Below are positions 63,681-64,000 of a DNA stretch of 64,000 bases, piece by piece. The stretch's first letter is position 1. Every line of letters begins with the position of its first letter. The stretch is from the NCBI RefSeq assembly GCF_004015185.1, contig NZ_CP025746.1, positions 5,721,776 through 5,785,775 on the forward strand. Direction: 5' to 3'. The position numbers and the translations under genes were made by a program. A model generated the notes under the pieces. The model was not told the DNA's origin. It saw only the letters and a list, made by a program, of their open reading frames with translations, and did not search any database. The stretch comes from Clostridium manihotivorum (GTDB lineage: Bacteria; Bacillota; Clostridia; Clostridiales; Clostridiaceae).

Positions 63681-64000
63681 TTATGCAACATCGGTTTTAT
63701 CCTTTATAATAACAAATAAACGTGAAATAAGTTTAGATTTTAAAGAAATTATACATGTAATATATACAAAAGATCCAGCTATTATTTGAACAATAGTCGT
63801 TACCATACCAGATCCAAGTTTATTTCCAATAATTCTTATGGCAACAAACATAATAACCCCACTAATAAAATATTTAATTATTTCACTTAAAGTTTTAAAT
63901 ATGTTTACCTCTTTCCTAATTATTATAACTTGCACTGTTGTAACAACTGCTTCAGAAATAACTGTTGATATTGAAGCCCCAAATGACTTATACAGTCTTA
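63681..64000 (-). CDS. C-terminal end of a polysaccharide flippase (Wzx), start outside window
   Basis: The frame is open from the right edge: RLYKSFGASISTVISEAVVTTVQVIII then EIIKYFISGVIMFVAIRIIG and IVQIIAGSFVYITCI, two or three hydrophobic helices with the GASISTVISE-like motif seen near helix 11 of MOP-family flippases. Only about 106 residues are visible, so the call rests on this pattern and on the glf neighbour. It is a different protein from the flippase at 23020-24558. Confidence 0.65.
   Translation of the reverse strand, partial: RLYKSFGASISTVISEAVVTTVQVIIIRKEVNIFKTLSEIIKYFISGVIMFVAIRIIGNKLGSGMVTTIVQIIAGSFVYITCIISLKSKLISRLFVIIKDKTDVA

Overview
The window is very AT-rich, uses ATG, TTG and GTG starts behind strong purine-rich ribosome-binding sites, and has promoters of the TTGACA/TTTACA-N17-TATAAT type. 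Gene content (RRNPP-type regulator with a small peptide gene, YveK/YwqD-type chain-length and kinase pair, HepT/MntA, IS110, IS1182 and IS66 elements) points to a Clostridium-like Firmicute. I cannot name the species. No rRNA, tRNA or CRISPR array was seen.

Layout. (1) 1-9.3 kb, minus strand: exopolysaccharide (EPS) cluster 1, with a priming sugar-phosphate transferase, ugd, manC, a WcaI-like glycosyltransferase, gmd, fcl, an acetyltransferase and two further glycosyltransferases; the last runs off the left edge. About 0.5 kb of foreign-looking DNA separates the first two genes. (2) 9.5-18.2 kb: a metallophosphoesterase, then a lasso-peptide locus. The minus-strand arm is cyclase, three small precursors, HprK-like kinase, PqqD-like leader-binding protein and transglutaminase-like leader peptidase. 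The divergent plus-strand arm is an ABC exporter and a nucleotidyltransferase. (3) 18.3-45.1 kb: EPS cluster 2, mostly minus strand. It holds paralogues of most cluster 1 genes plus Wzx, Wzy, many glycosyltransferases, a fucosyltransferase-like protein, acyltransferases and two right-handed beta-helix proteins. A plus-strand Wzz/tyrosine-kinase pair sits inside it. One glycosyltransferase is cut by an IS110-family element whose ends and target can be reconstructed exactly. (4) 45-54.5 kb: an orphan LuxR-type response regulator, a broken Schlafen/AlbA-type gene, a large beta-CASP nuclease, a HepT/MntA toxin-antitoxin pair and small hypothetical genes. (5) 54.7-61.3 kb: an insertion-sequence-rich zone with two IS1182-family elements, an IS66 deletion derivative, an RRNPP-type regulator with its candidate signal peptide and operator, and a decayed second copy of that module. 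(6) 61.5-64 kb: start of another polysaccharide region (SGNH hydrolase, UDP-galactopyranose mutase, flippase end).

How it works together. The two EPS clusters encode synthesis of GDP-fucose (manC, gmd, fcl) and UDP-glucuronate (ugd), a membrane-bound priming transferase, and in cluster 2 a Wzx/Wzy route under Wzz and tyrosine-kinase control. The lasso locus should make a peptide with a C-terminal serine that the kinase, and perhaps the nucleotidyltransferase, modify. The most notable items are the three-precursor lasso locus with unusual leader/core spacing, the RRNPP peptide module with its decayed twin, the IS110 element with a candidate bridge RNA, and a 104-bp palindromic repeat present twice. 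All calls come from reading the sequence; no database search was run.
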